Assembly (NCBI GenBank): GCA_949775045.1
Contig: OX459100.1
Coordinates: 4,774,136 to 4,838,135 of the forward strand
Reading direction: 5' to 3'
Source of the DNA: Metridium senile
Lineage: Eukaryota > Cnidaria > Anthozoa > Actiniaria > Metridiidae
Length of the DNA stretch: 64,000 nucleotides
Shown here: in pieces, positions 1 through 11,191 of the stretch
Layout of the letters: each line of letters begins with the position of its first letter
Position numbering within the stretch: the first letter of the stretch is position 1
The notes under the pieces: model-generated
Seen by the model: the letters and a program-made list of their open reading frames with translations, nothing else
Databases searched by the model: none
What the model was told of the DNA's origin: nothing
Position numbers and translations under genes: made by a program

Positions 1-570
1 TTTTGCAATATTTTACAGCCACAGTTATTGGACTGCAACATGTTAATTGTTTACTCGAGATATTTTGAAAAAAATTATTTGTTCGGTATAATAAAACACA
101 TATCGGATTCATCCTCGACCTCCGGTAATATTGTATATATAATAATAAATATTCTGCCATCATGCGCTCGGATGAATCCAATAAATTTATAATGTACAGC
201 ATATTTACTTTCGTGACGTAGTACAGAGTTAGATCGTTAAAGTTAGCGTTTGTTGTTTAATTAGCTCATCTTTGAACAAGATTAAACATATTCGGTCGAC
301 GTCAAAGAATAAATTGTTTCCATCAATACTCACAACTAGAGTTTGCTAGAAGATTTGTTTTATTCTCATTGCAATTTAATAACTTACTGAGCTCAGTAAT
401 AAAAACTTTTAATATTTTGTCGTGTTTGTGAATATTAAATCATAACAGTGAATACAATAACCCAAAATATCTTGAAAACTGCTGTATAATGATATATTTT
501 TACATTAATCTATCCCATCAAGTTTGGATTGACCATACCACGTCCATAGTATCAATATTATATTACAGCT
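1..570. repeat. Dispersed direct repeat, copy 1 (other copy 41007-41570)
   Basis: The first 570 bases recur in the same orientation near 41.0 kb with only scattered substitutions and small indels. No coding sequence is visible. The left end may continue before the window. It is probably a mobile-element remnant or part of a large duplicated block. Confidence 0.8.
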
Positions 571-733
571 TAATCGGGAGTCTGCTCAACGAGCGGCTCT
601 AGTGTAGTCTTTTGTAAGGAGGCACAGATATGAAACGATAAGGACACTCGGATAAAGGCGTTCATGTCTAAGCGGGCAAAACAATGGCGTTGTACAACTG
701 TGTAAAAAAGGAAAGTTCAAGCAACACACCTAA

Positions 734-832
734 ACACACGAAACCAACATCATATGTATTACTGTAACGATGAGAGGCAACATTTTCCCAGTTATTATAA
801 GATTAACGACTGTGCAGCGGAATGTACTGACA
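734..832 (-). pseudogene. SRCR C-terminal remnant
   Basis: Read on the minus strand, this matches the last third of an SRCR domain (from the SLHSC block to GVVC) but the cysteines and frame are lost. The same kind of remnant lies downstream of S13, S16, S25, S31 and S43. It follows the tail of S1 and seems to be an old duplication of the exon's 3' end. Confidence 0.45.
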
Positions 833-1214
833 ACTGATGTACGCAGCTGATGAAGTTCAATGTTTTGTATAACATATCATATGTTGTATAACTATGCTTA
901 TCTACACACACGACACCAACATCGTATTTGTGACTGTTGCAGCCAGAGTCAACATTTCCCCATCCATTGTGAGTACAGCTGTGTAGTGAGGTCTCTGAGC
1001 CCTTACACTGCATGACGTTCAGCCAGACTTTACCGGACCCTCGTCCATACCACCAATATCCCACAGCTTTGGTAAATCCAAGTTGTCGACATGCAACCTT
1101 GGCGTCTTTCATATCGAAGTTAACATGACACACTGTTCCCCCATTGGTTATTGTTGAGGACTCGTACAATACCAGCAACACCTGAACCTACTGTACCAAG
1201 TTCAAGTTGTATAT
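795..1214 (-). pseudogene. SRCR exon S1, type 1, frameshifted
   Basis: SRCR domains are extracellular disulfide-stabilised modules of scavenger and innate immune receptors. This copy has the [20 protein letters not shown] and SLHSC blocks and GVVC, then a short tail ending at a stop at 795. One extra base near 1137-1141 shifts the frame between GIVRV and WGTVC. The usual acceptor AG before ATGCC is lost (CTC), so splicing would use an AG nine bases downstream, giving an exon edge at 1214. It is the terminal partner of donor exon S2. An assembly error at the extra base is possible. Confidence 0.65.
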
Positions 1215-1234
1215 CTTCGGCATGAGGAAAAAGG

Positions 1235-1930
1235 AAACATAATCTAATTATAACTAACAAAAACCTTTCCACATTTCAGTACGTTATTTGGACGTAGCTT
1301 TTATCAGGGTGATAAATGCGATAATTGCATACTCAGTTTTAGCCAATCAGATTGCAGTATTTGCTAGTGATTACAAAATGGATTTGTTGAATATTGTTAG
1401 CTAGTGAAGTAACAGCTACATATTTTCGCTAATTCAGTTTATACGTTGTTTTTTAAAAAGCTAAAGCAGGCTCTGTCAAATCTGAAACTAGTGTTAGCGG
1501 AATATTTGACTGATTTGAAAAACTAGGGTTTCACTTTTGAATATATGAGTTTACAAAATTTCACTAAATTCTTTTTGTTAGGCATACAGTACAATAGCAT
1601 GATCAATAATGATGATGACGCATCCTTATTTAATGAGGGTTAACATAGTTCATTACTGGTTGCCCAATAGTTTTCATTATGGCCCTCCTCAATTGCAAGG
1701 AAGAGGGAATTCTGCACTATCAATCACTAAATATTTTATGCTTTAATCTGTCTGAAAAATTATCTGATGTTACAGCTGGTCATGTTACGACACTCCATGT
1801 AATTTTTTACACCGGGAGTGTTTACATAGCTAAAAATGACCGCCATAGCAGGTGCGCATACCTGGAAACTTCATCAGTTATATAGTACTTAAAAACTATA
1901 TGAAACACATGTTGTACTACCATTCGTTAG
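1235..1930. repeat. Array spacer block U, copy 1
   Basis: This spacer upstream of S1 recurs at 12800-13375 and, split by an insertion, at 6730-6945. It has an AGCCAATCAGATTGCAG segment (a CCAAT-like box) in each copy. It lacks a credible coding frame. It could hold promoter or intron sequence, but I see no TATA-plus-start arrangement that would prove this. Confidence 0.6.
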
Positions 1931-2290
1931 GGAGTGTTGATTATTTATTTTTTTTGAGGGGGGCGGTTAAATAATAGGGGTGTCAAAAAAATGAAGGACC
2001 TATTTTAGGGGGTTTGTTAAGGTTAAAATATTTAGGGGGGTTTACCAAAGTTTTCTCAATTTAAGGACTCAAAATGTCAAGAGCTTTTATTTGAAAACCA
2101 GGATAATCAACATGATAAGAAAAAGTGAAGAAATCAACAATCCAATAGCAAACGTAAAACGCCTCTTTGAACAGGACGTAATTCATTTGGATACACCTGA
2201 TGAAATCAGAGATTTTAGTGAGCGCTATGTGGTTTCTTTCATGTTGATAGATACCTTACACACTTACAGAATCTGAATTGTGCAAAGTCT
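1931..2290. other. Spacer without recognisable gene
   Basis: G-rich runs near 1955-2040 are followed by AT-rich sequence. A 61-codon open frame at 2091-2276 has no recognisable domain, and I do not call it a gene. Confidence 0.4.
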
Positions 2291-2299
2291 GTCAATTAC

Positions 2300-2630
2300 C
2301 TTTGTAATCAGAACACACGACACCAACATCGTATTTGTGACTGTCGCAGCCAGAGCCATGACCTCCCCATCCATTGTGAGTACAGCTGTGTAGTGAGGTC
2401 TCTGTGCCTTTACACTTCATGTTGTACAGCCAGACTTTACCCGACCCTCGTCCATAGTACCAATATCCCACAGCTTTGCTAAAACCAAGTTGTCGACATG
2501 CAACCTTGGCGTCTGGCATATCGAAGTTATCATGACACACTGTTCCCCATTGGTTATTGTGGAGGACTCGTACAATACCAGCAACACCTGAACCTACTGT
2601 ACCAAGGTTCAAGTTGTATATCTTGGGCAT
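2300..2630 (-). CDS. SRCR exon S2, type 1, donor exon
   Basis: This is a full SRCR domain with all six cysteines, ending in a phase-1 donor (CAAAG followed by gtaatt on the minus strand). The acceptor AG lies just above 2630. One extra base near 2603 (CCAAGG instead of CCAGG, plus strand) shifts the first ten or so codons relative to the domain, so the exon is in frame only if it is entered in another phase. Its downstream partner is S1. Confidence 0.7.
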
Positions 2631-2654
2631 CTTCGAAGAACAACACACAAAAGA

Positions 2655-3010
2655 TATTGACGAACATATGTTTTTAAAAAGGTGTTCTATTTTACGTCGT
2701 TCATTACGTCTGCTCGTTGTAATAAACTCATAACAACGATGTCTTTGCCTGTATGTGTATAGCTAGCTAGCATTTATAGAACATCTCAAGGACACAAGAT
2801 CGGTGCATATCAGTTCTTATTGTAAACAACAGACAACAGTAAAATAAAAATGCGCTTTACATTTGAAATCATGTAAGGCGTACTTATTGATAACTGTCAC
2901 TGTGTCTGCTACACACTGAAGTTTACCCTGATTGAATGAAAGATTTCTTATACATACCCCCGAGTAATGACAATACCAAAGCGCGTTAAACACCATAATT
3001 AGAAATCATA
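2655..3010. repeat. Array spacer block M (minus-strand cassettes)
   Basis: This block has a pyrimidine tract ending at the S2 acceptor, a TAGCTAGCTAGCATTT motif and a GATACC or GACAATACCAAAG stretch. Versions lie upstream of S17, S19, S20, S21, S25, S32 and S43. A partial M block is duplicated in tandem near 15740-16010. It is non-coding and carries the acceptor region of the following type 1 exon. Confidence 0.65.
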
Positions 3011-3020
3011 ATGCTGCATA

Positions 3021-3355
3021 TTAATTTAAAGCCATCAAGACCCCAGAATCCTCAGTGTGACCGTTACAACTAGAATAAACACTTCCCCATCCATTGTGAG
3101 TACAGCTGTGTAGTGAGGTCTCTATGCCCTTACATCCCACGTTATTCAGCCAGACTTTACCCGAACCACGTCCATAATACATAGGTCCTAAAGCTTTGGT
3201 AAAACCAAGTTGTCGACAGGCAACCTTGGCGTCGTTCATATACCAGCTATTATAACACACTGTTCCCCATTGGTTCTCGTGGTGGAGTCGTACAATACCA
3301 GCAACATCTAAACCCGTTGTACCAGGTTCAAGTTGTATGTTATCTTGAGGTTTAC
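3021..3355 (-). CDS. SRCR exon S3, type 2, terminal
   Basis: An intact frame runs from the TTTACAG acceptor through five cysteines and ends DSGVLMALN then stop. The sixth cysteine (GVVC in donor exons) is replaced by GVLM. VGYW is replaced by LGPMYYG, as in the other type 2 exons. It is partnered with S4, whose donor lies 530 bases upstream. The exon probably closes a transcript. Confidence 0.75.
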
Positions 3356-3642
3356 CTGTAAAACGCTAAACATTGCTATAAATAATTATTGAGAAATTTG
3401 CCGCAAGGGGAGGAAATACAAAACAGCAGTATCGGAAAAGTAAAACAAAATACATTTTGTTTATTAATGCTGCCCTATAAATTGTGTACAGTATCACTAA
3501 TAAGAATTTATTATGTTATTGTAAATAGCAGTGGTTTACATGGATTTGTGCCAAATCAAAGAGAAACATCGTATTTGACCACGTAAAAAAATATGACTAT
3601 TTTACGATCATACATATTTTATCAGATTTGCGTAAAAATATT

Positions 3643-3850
3643 TTGTTTATATGATAAACGGAATAATACAAGGATGCTTGGAGATATGGGATTGATCTTC
3701 TCGTGTTGAAGTGCAATATTGCACTCGATCACTCCATCACTCGATCACTCGATCACAGCGCTCACTCTTGAGATATTGAATTTGAACACTCGAAAAAAAA
3801 TTCCATATGTCAGTGCTTACATTTATTATTCTTTATATACAAATAATCTC
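3643..3850. mobile_element. Foldback element FB1, copy 1
   Basis: This is an imperfect palindrome centred on CTCGTGTTGA / TCTTGAGATATTGAA and CACTCGAAAAAAAATTCC. Relatives lie at 6178, 8985, 15114, 27300, 35530, 45781 and 63285. Here it sits in the S4-S3 intron. It has no coding capacity, so it is a MITE-like non-autonomous element. Confidence 0.7.
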
Positions 3851-3885
3851 ATATTTCATAAAAGAACACATGCACTGTGTATTAC

Positions 3886-4204
3886 CTTTGTAACCAGAAC
3901 ACACGGCACCAACTCGTATGTATGACTGTTACAATGACAGCCAACACTTTCACAATCATCGTGAGTACAGCTGTGTAGTGAGGTCTCTGTGCCACTGCAC
4001 TGCATGCTGTTCAGCCAGACTTTACCCGACCCTCGACCAAATTTCCAATACCCGATAGCTTTGATAAAACCAAGTTGTCGACATGCAACTGTCGCGTCGT
4101 TCATATCGAAGTAGCGTTCACACACTGTTCCCAATTGTTCATTGTGGAGGCTCGTACAATACCAGCAACACCTGAACCTATTGTACCAGTTTCAAGTTGT
4201 ACAT
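3886..4204 (-). pseudogene. SRCR exon S4, donor exon, frameshifted
   Basis: This is a type 1-like domain with a DVQLETG start. A one-base deletion near 4150 (GAGGCTCG for GAGGACTCG, plus strand) breaks the frame before WGTVC, and the W is also changed to L. The donor (CTTTGTAACC on the plus strand at 3886) and the acceptor AG are kept. Its partner is S3. Confidence 0.65.
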
Positions 4205-4227
4205 CTAACCGTGGAAGATAGGTTTCA

Positions 4228-4375
4228 GAAAAGCTGTAGGATATTGGTGGTATGGACGAGGGTCGGGTAAAGTCTGGCTGTATGCCATGAGATGTAAGGG
4301 TGCTGAGATGTCACTACACAGCTGTACTCACCATGGATGGGGAAAAGTTCACTCTGGCTGCAACGCCTATTTTAA
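4228..4375 (+). pseudogene. SRCR fragment S5
   Basis: This fragment lacks the N-terminal third and begins at the [16 protein letters not shown] block. It runs through SLHSC to a CNAYFN end without the sixth cysteine. It lies head-to-head against the 5' end of S4. The same junction recurs at S10/S11, so the rearrangement predates a duplication. Confidence 0.7.
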
Positions 4376-4558
4376 CTATGGTTGATATAGTAAATATGGT
4401 GAAAGTTCTAGGTTGACACTCGATATTTCCTATAATGGTAATCAGTGTGGTAAAACTATTATTTTCTGCCAAAAATGTCACGTAATACATTTAATTCTTT
4501 GGTACTTGCTTTTAAAACACCCAAATGACAATTTTATTAAACACTGATATGTTTACAG

Positions 4559-4899
4559 GTCCACCTCAAGATAACATACAACTTGAACCTAGTACAACGG
4601 GTTTAGGTGTTGCTGGTATTGTACGAGTCTATAACAATAACCTATGGGGAACATTGTGCACTGGTAGCTGGAATATACCTGACGCTAAGGTTGCTTGCCG
4701 ACAACCTGGTTTTAGCAAAGCTATAGGACGTACGTACGATAGACGAGGGTCGGGTAAAGTCTGGCTATATAACATGCAGTGTAAGGGCTCAGAGACCTCA
4801 CTACACAGCTGTTCTCATAATGGATGGGGAAGTGTTCCCTCTATTTGCAACAAACACAATGACGATGCTGGTGTCGTGTGTACGGTCAAATCTATCTAA
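4559..4899 (+). CDS. SRCR exon S6, type 2, terminal
   Basis: It starts after GTTTACAG in phase 1 with PPQDNIQLEP and keeps six cysteines, the last in DAGVVC. It ends TVKSI then stop at 4899. The region before the third cysteine reads RTYDRRGSG, a variant shared with S12. The upstream donor partner is the broken fragment S5. Confidence 0.75.
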
Positions 4900-5209
4900 A
4901 CAATCATATACTAAAGATGAATTGGGACTTATATGTGTTGCTGACCGTCAAGGTTCAGTAAAGAGAAGCTCATTTAACATTCTTCAGCAAAAATACAAAA
5001 CAGGTGAGATTATCCCTATACCAAAATTTGTTTATATATTTTTCCAACACTTCTTATCTACAGCATTTATCAATAACACTTCAACCTCGAATTGTCTTGG
5101 GTTTTTTTCTTAATCCATCTGTTACCTGATCGTTGTTACAGTTGATCATGTTAGGATACTGCATGCACGTGTGCGTAATAGGAAATTTGACTGATCAGCT
5201 ATATAGTAT
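4900..5209. other. Spacer without recognisable gene
   Basis: This is the 3' flank of S6. It is shared in part with the flank of S12 (10140-10400) and with spacer block U. No gene is seen. Confidence 0.45.
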
Positions 5210-5251
5210 TTAGAAACTATATGAAACATATGTTGTATCATCATTCCTTAC

Positions 5252-5582
5252 TGCCAAAACGACACCAGCATCCCACTTGTGAGCGTTGCAGCCAGAGGCA
5301 ACAGTTTCCCATCCATCGTGAGAACAGCTGTGTAGTGAGGTCTCTGTGCCCGTACACTGCATGTTGTACAGCCAGACTTTACCCGACCCTCGACCATAGT
5401 ACATAGGTCCTATAGCTTTGGTAAAACCAAGTTGTCGACAGGCTATCTTGTAGCCGTTGCCACTATACCAGTTACCTTGACACACTGTTCCCCATTGGTT
5501 ATTGTGGTGGACTCGTACAATACCAGCAACAGCTAAACCCATTGTACCAGGTTCAAGTTGTATGTTATATCTTGAGGTGGAC
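5252..5582 (-). CDS. SRCR exon S7, type 2, terminal
   Basis: The domain is open, with a GNGYKIACRQLGF variant and an end GVVLA, so the sixth cysteine is missing. A GTAAGG donor-like site follows the GCA codon at 5252; otherwise the frame runs to a stop at 5210. Two extra bases (AT) near 5566 put the phase-1 acceptor out of frame with the domain, so expression is doubtful. The partner donor exon is S8. Confidence 0.6.
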
Positions 5583-5599
5583 CTGTAAAACAATAACGC

Positions 5600-6170
5600 T
5601 AAAACATCATGAATGATAATAACCTATTGCATTGTACGACATTTTTTTAATAGTTGTATTCTTACAAATATATTCATTTGCGTGTTGAATGCCAGTCGAC
5701 AATGCATCGCACGCGTTTAAAACAGGCAGCATACATAATGCCCTCTTGGATAGCGTATTCCCAGTATCCATGTCATACACTAACTTCTTATATCAATGAA
5801 GTAAATAGTTTAAGTAATTTCCAAACGTTTCCCTCCTGTTATAAATTCCTATTCATTCCAGAAATGCTCCTTTTATTTTTGGGCTCCCTGTGGTAGAGCG
5901 TGTCATGCTTTGCGGGAATGATGATCATAATTCAATGTGGTGGATCGAGGTTGTGTTTTGCACGTGGTTTCAAAAAACAGCTTTTTGGTAAGCGAAAATG
6001 TTTTGCAATGTTCGCCAATGTCCAGGATGCTGACAGTCAAGCTGTTTCACTAACGTGCCAAAACCAACCCGCCATCGGTTCAACACCAGTTTGAGAAACA
6101 TCGTATTTGACCACATGAAAAAAAATACGATGTTTTTACGATAATACATTTTTTATAAGTTTTACGTAAA
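5600..6170. other. S8-S7 intron with short unrecognised frames
   Basis: Open frames of 60-80 codons at 5654-5896 and 5900-6094 have no recognisable domain. The last part (from about 6090) matches the hairpin-bearing intron sequence found in the other donor-terminal pairs. Confidence 0.4.
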
Positions 6171-6177
6171 AATGTTT

Positions 6178-6340
6178 TGTTTATATGATAAACTGAATAA
6201 TGCATGGATGTTTGGAAATATGGAATTTATCTTCTCGTGTTCAATATGGAAAATTCAGTACTGCACTCGTTCACTGCGCTCTCTCGCGAGATATCGAATT
6301 TGAACACTCGAATTATTATTCTCCATTTAAAATAATCTAA
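6178..6340. mobile_element. Foldback element FB1, copy 2
   Basis: It shares TTCTCGTGTTCAATATG and GCGAGATATCGAATTTGAAC arms with the other copies and lies in the S8-S7 intron, just downstream of the S8 donor. Confidence 0.65.
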
Positions 6341-6374
6341 TATTTTATAAAAGAACACATACACTGTGTATTAC

Positions 6375-6700
6375 CTTTGTAACCAGAACACACGACACCA
6401 ACATCGTATTTGTGACTGTTGCAGTCGGAGTCAACATTTGCCCATCCATTGTGCGTACAGCTGTGCAGTGAGGTCTCTGTACCTTTACACTGCATGTTGT
6501 ACAGCCAGACTTTACCCGACCCTCGTCCATAGTACCAATATCCTAAAGCTTTGGTAAAACCAAGTTGTCGACATGCAACCTTGGCGTCGTTCATATCCAA
6601 GTAATCTCGTCACACTGTTCCCCATAGGTTATTGTGGAGGCCTCGTACAATACCCGCAAAACCTGAATGTATAGTACCAGGTTCAAGTTGTTTATATTAG
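6375..6700 (-). pseudogene. SRCR exon S8, donor exon, nonsense
   Basis: The donor is intact and the C-terminal two thirds are open. The first cysteine codon has become TGA (plus strand 6610-6612), and both acceptor AG sites at the 5' edge are lost. The copy is therefore non-functional. Confidence 0.7.
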
Positions 6701-6945
6701 GCATGGGGAAAAAGGATACACAATCTAATTAACTAAGAAATGCTATTCCATATTTCAGTACGTTATTTGCATTTAGCTTTTATCAGGGTGAGAAATGCGC
6801 TAATCGCATACTCAGTTTTAGCCAATCAGATTGCAGGATTTGCTAGTGATTACAAAATGGATTTGAGGGTTAACATAGTTACTAGTTGACCAGTAGTTTT
6901 CACTATGGCCCTCCTCAAGAGCTAGGAAGAGGGAATTCTGCACTA

Positions 6946-8325
6946 ATATACAAATTAGATAATACCTAATAGCGGAGCTCCCAGTTTAATTTTTCTTTAC
7001 AACATCCATATGTGCATGTAAATAGTTTTTGTGCACTGGCCATAAAAGCTGTACGTGATGACGTAGGCGTATTTGTTCGTATTTGAAAGAAATACTATTT
7101 CTTACTGTTCAAGGTTACTCAAGAAAAAAAAGAGAAATTAATCTGGGATATATATATTTTCGACTATAAGTCAACTATATTTTTCAAGCTCTTTGCTAAA
7201 GATTATGAAAAAGATACTTTTTATGCATAAAGAATTGTTGACTAAATATCCAACCCAAACAAGTTTTATTTTTAAAAAATAAAAATCGATATCACTATAG
7301 CGTTTCTAGCGAAAAAAGGTTTTTTTCCACGCGTTTCTGAAAGATTAATTTTCATTTGTGACAAACGTGACTTTGTGTCACGACACGCTAACGTGACAAG
7401 TTCTATTTTTGGCGCTTTTGCCAATGCCAAGGCACCTTTTTGCTTCAAACTCGACAAGACAAAACGCTGAAAAAACAAGATTTTGAAATTCAAATTGACA
7501 AAAACATTCTTTGAACTAGACCTCAATAGGATGGTAACTATGTATTAAAAGGAAAAAAGGAAATTTTAAAACATTTCTTTGTAAAAAAAAAAAAAAACCT
7601 TTTAATCGTATTAGATTTACTAAAAAGAAGTCATGGTAAATCAGTTCAAAACAAAACAAAAATATCTTTTCAAATGGAATTAAAATCAAGCCTCAAGAAT
7701 AAGTTCTACCAACACAAGATCGATTTGAAAAGACAAGGATTTTAAAACAAGGTATTTTATTATGAAAAACTTTGTGTAAAACATCATTTTGTCCTGTAAA
7801 CAAAACTTTAACGACTTTGAAGTAAAAACTACTAAAAAAAGCTCGTTTAGTAAGCATAAAATAATCAATATTGCTAAATAAACAGAAGTTATTCAACCAA
7901 TTTTAAATTATGTTTGTATTTCAATTCATCTTTGATGTTTACCGTTTATGAGGTTTAAAAAGTACATAAATAAACACCTTTTTCAATCTGCCAAAGGCCA
8001 CGAAAATTACAATTTACACATGCACAAACATCATTTCATGTACGGTTTTATCTCAAAAAGTAAATAAAATGGATAAACCTTTACTCTTTTCTTTCTATAA
8101 TAAAACAGAGAATGGATTTTTCCTTTTTGAGGCTTAATTATTGCAAGTTTTTAGGTGTTTTTTTTTTTTTTCACGCTCGTTATATCAAACAGTTTTTTTT
8201 TGTCTCTCCTGAAAAACTTGAAACAAATAATAATCTTGAACTTACTTTATCGGTGATTATTTTTGACAGAAAAAGGAAATTTTACCTTAGTGGTTCTTAA
8301 TCCACTGGTTCTTATATGCGGGTTT
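6946..8325. other. Insertion in spacer block U, unclassified
   Basis: Comparison with blocks at 1680-1930 and 13140-13375 shows about 1.4 kb of extra sequence between GAATTCTGCACTA and the TATATGAAACACATGTTG segment. It is very AT-rich with homopolymer runs. An 84-codon minus-strand frame (7272-7526) has no domain I recognise. Terminal repeats are not evident, so the element type is unknown. Confidence 0.5.
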
Positions 8326-8365
8326 TTACTGTATATGAAACACATGTTGTATTATCATTCCTTAC

Positions 8366-8696
8366 TCCCTAATGACACCAGCATCCCACTTGTGAGCGTT
8401 GCAGCCAGAGGCAACAGTTCCCCATCCATCGTGAGAACAGCTGTGTAGTGAGGTCTCTGTGCCTTTACATCCCATGTTGTTCAGCCAGACTTTACCCGAC
8501 CCTCGACCAAAGTACATAGGTCCTATAGCTTTGGCAAAACCAAGTTGTCGACATGCAACCCTGGCGTCGTTCATATCCCAGTTACTATATGCATGACACA
8601 CTGTTCCCCATTGGCTTTTGTGGTAGACTCGTACAATACCTGAAACAGCTAAACCCGTTGTACCATGTTCAAGTTGTATGTTATCTTGAGGTTGAC
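8366..8696 (-). CDS. SRCR exon S9, type 2, terminal
   Basis: The frame is intact from the acceptor at 8696 (QPQDNIQLEHGTTGLAVSG) to DAGVIRE. Either a GTAAGG donor within the last codons or a stop at 8362 ends it. Five of six cysteines are kept and GVVC is replaced by GVIR. The partner donor exon S10 is broken. Confidence 0.7.
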
Positions 8697-8984
8697 CTGT
8701 AAAACGCTAAACATTGCTATAAATAATTATTGAGAAATTTGCCACAAGGAGAAGAAATACAAAAAAGGAATATCGGAAAAGTAAAACAAAATACATTTTG
8801 TTTATAAAAGCTGCCCTATAAATTGTGTACAGTATCACTAATAAGAATTTATTATGTTATTGTAAATAGCAGTGGTTTACATGGATTTGTGCCAAATCAA
8901 AGAGAAACATCGTATTTGACCACGTAAAAAAATATGACTATTTTACGATCATACATTTTTTATCAGATTTGCGTAAAAATGATA

Positions 8985-9150
8985 CATACGGAATAATACA
9001 TGGATGCTTGGAGATATGGGATTGATCTTATTGTGTTGAAGTGCAATATTGCACTCCATCGCTGCGCTCACTCGTGAGATATTGAATTTGAACACTCGAA
9101 AATAAATTCCATTTGTCAGTGCTCCCATTTATTATTCTCTATATACAAAT
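8985..9150. mobile_element. Foldback element FB1, copy 3
   Basis: It lies in the S10-S9 intron at the same relative place as copies 1 and 4, with the CTCACTCGTGAGATATTG core. Confidence 0.65.
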
Positions 9151-9191
9151 AATCAAATATTACATAAAAGAACACATGCACTGTGTATTAC

Positions 9192-9471
9192 CTTTGTAAC
9201 CAGAACACACGACACCAACATCGTATGTATGACTGTTACAATGAGATCCAACACTTTACCAATTATCGTGAGTACAGCTGTGTAGTGAGGTCTCTGTGCT
9301 ACTGCACTGCATGCTGTTCAGCCAGACTTAACCCGACCCTCCACCAAATTTCCAATACCCGATAGCTTTGATAAAACCAAGTTGTCGACATGCAACTGTC
9401 GCTTCGTTCATATCGAAGTACAATACCAGCAACACTAGAACCTACTGTACCTGAAGTATCAAGTTGTACAT
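9192..9471 (-). pseudogene. SRCR exon S10, donor exon, broken
   Basis: About 45 bases covering the WGTVC region are missing: CGAAGTA joins directly to CAATACC on the plus strand. GGT-AAA in the GSGKVW block has become GGT-TAA, a stop. The donor is retained. Confidence 0.7.
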
Positions 9472-9493
9472 CTAACCTTGGAAGATTGGTTTC

Positions 9494-9650
9494 AGAAAAG
9501 CTGTAGGATATTGGTGGTATGGACGAGGGTCGGGTAAAGTCTGGCTGTATGCAATGGGATGTAAGGGTACTGAGATATCATTACACAGCTGTACTCGCAA
9601 TGGATGGGGAACGTTCACTCTGGCTGCAACGCTTATTTTAACTATCAGGT
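9494..9650 (+). pseudogene. SRCR fragment S11
   Basis: This is a paralogue of S5 with the same 5' truncation and head-to-head join. A one-base deletion in the GWGK region (GGGAACGTTC) adds a frameshift. Confidence 0.65.
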
Positions 9651-9817
9651 TGATAGAGTAAATATGGTGAAACTTCTAGGTTGACACTCGATATTTTCTA
9701 TAATGGTAATCAGTTTGGTAAAACTATTATTTTCTGCCAAAAATGTCGCGTAATACATTTAATTCTTTGGTACCCAACTGACAATTTTGTTTAAATTAAA
9801 CACTGATATGTTTACAG

Positions 9818-10191
9818 GTCAACCTCAAGATAACATACAACTTGAACCTGGTACAACAGGTTTAGCTGTTGCTGGTATTGTACGAGTCCACCACAATAAC
9901 CAATGGGGAACAGTATGTGATAGTGGCTGGAATATACCTGACGCTAAGGTTGCATGTCGACAGCTTGGTTTCAACAAAGCTATAGGACCTACGCACGATA
10001 GACGAGGGTCGGGTAAAGTATGGCTGTACAACATGAGATGTAAGGGCACAGAGACCTCACTACACAGCTGTACTCACAATGGATGGGGAAGTGTTCACTC
10101 TGTTTGCAACAAACACAATGACGGTCAAGTCTATCTAAACAATGATATACTAGAGATGAATTGGGACTTATATGTGTTGGTGACCGTCTAA
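9818..10191 (+). pseudogene. SRCR exon S12, type 2, C-terminal deletion
   Basis: It is intact from the acceptor through the fifth cysteine. Relative to S6, 20 bases encoding DAGVVC are deleted after CACAATGAC. The frame then runs through unrelated codons to 10191. The loss removes the last cysteine. Confidence 0.65.
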
Positions 10192-10512
10192 GTTCAGTAA
10201 AGACAAGATCATTTAATATTCTTTAGCAAAAATACAAATAAGACGAGATTATCCTTATACGAAAATTTGTTTATGTATTTTTTCCAAAACTTTTTATCTA
10301 CAGCTTTTAACGATAACACTTCGACCTCAAATTTTCTTTTTTTTTTTAATCCATCTGTCACCTCATCGAAATCTGTAAATCCCAATCTTGTCCACACGAC
10401 GCATTTACTGTTTTTCATTGATTAAGCTCTATATCTTCTTTTCTTTTTTTACAACTGATTTTATTAAACTAAGTGTTGTTAAGAATATGGTTATGTGTTG
10501 TTATATCTATAG

Positions 10513-10907
10513 ATGTCCAAGAAATACAACTTGAACATGGTACAGTAGGTTTAGGTGTTGCTGGTATTGTACGAGTCCTTCACAATAACCAATGGGGAAC
10601 AGTGTGTAATGGTGGTAACTTCGATATGAAGGACGCCAAGGTTGCATGTCGACAACTTGGTTTTACCAAAGCTGTAGGATATTGGTGGTATGGAAGAGGG
10701 TCGGGTAAAGTCTGGTTGTACGACATGAGATGTAAGGGCTCAGAGACCTCACTACACAGCTGTACTCATAATGGATGGGCAAATGTTCACTCCGACTGCA
10801 ACAGTCACAAATACGATGTTGGTGTAGTGTGTTCAGACAAATATAACTACATTATACAACATATGTACTTAATATGTTTAACTCACTCATCGGCTGCATT
10901 TAACTGA
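10513..10907 (+). CDS. SRCR exon S13, type 1, terminal with tail
   Basis: The acceptor is CTATAG, then DVQEIQLEHGTVG in phase 1. All six cysteines are present. After GVVCSDK the frame continues about 23 residues (YNYIIQHMYLICL...) to a stop. The near-identical tail in S43 suggests it is translated. The tail is mildly hydrophobic but too short to call a membrane anchor. Confidence 0.75.
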
Positions 10908-10929
10908 TTGATCAGTACGGCACCCCACT

Positions 10930-11027
10930 ACACAGTCTTAAATCTCATGATCATTATGATTTGGATAGTGTTAGCATTTATTGCAATGTGATACATACGA
11001 TATTGGTGTCGTGTGTATTGGTTACCA
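10930..11027 (+). pseudogene. SRCR C-terminal remnant
   Basis: This has decayed LHS...GVVC codons directly after the S13 stop, ending with GGTTACCAATG in place of the usual donor. It is equivalent to the remnants at 28763 and 44186. Confidence 0.5.
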
Positions 11028-11191
11028 ATGTAGTACTGTATGTTCTATCTTTGACCATAAAAGTGCACGTCATATTCTAATATATGTGATAAGTTAATCT
11101 ATATCTGCAGTCATGTCTAACAACTTTTACTTTCTCAACATTGTTAAGCGTTGTCATATTTCACCAAGAGTCGTCTCCATAAATATGATGA

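Noticed and set aside
7272..7526. 84-codon open frame in the insertion at 6.9-8.3 kb
   Set aside because: No recognisable domain, extreme AT context, and no matching frame elsewhere in the array.
10473..10512. Signal peptide in front of S13 (hydrophobic codons before the acceptor)
   Set aside because: The hydrophobic stretch is translated pyrimidine tract of the splice acceptor; similar stretches precede other exons and contain no conserved start.
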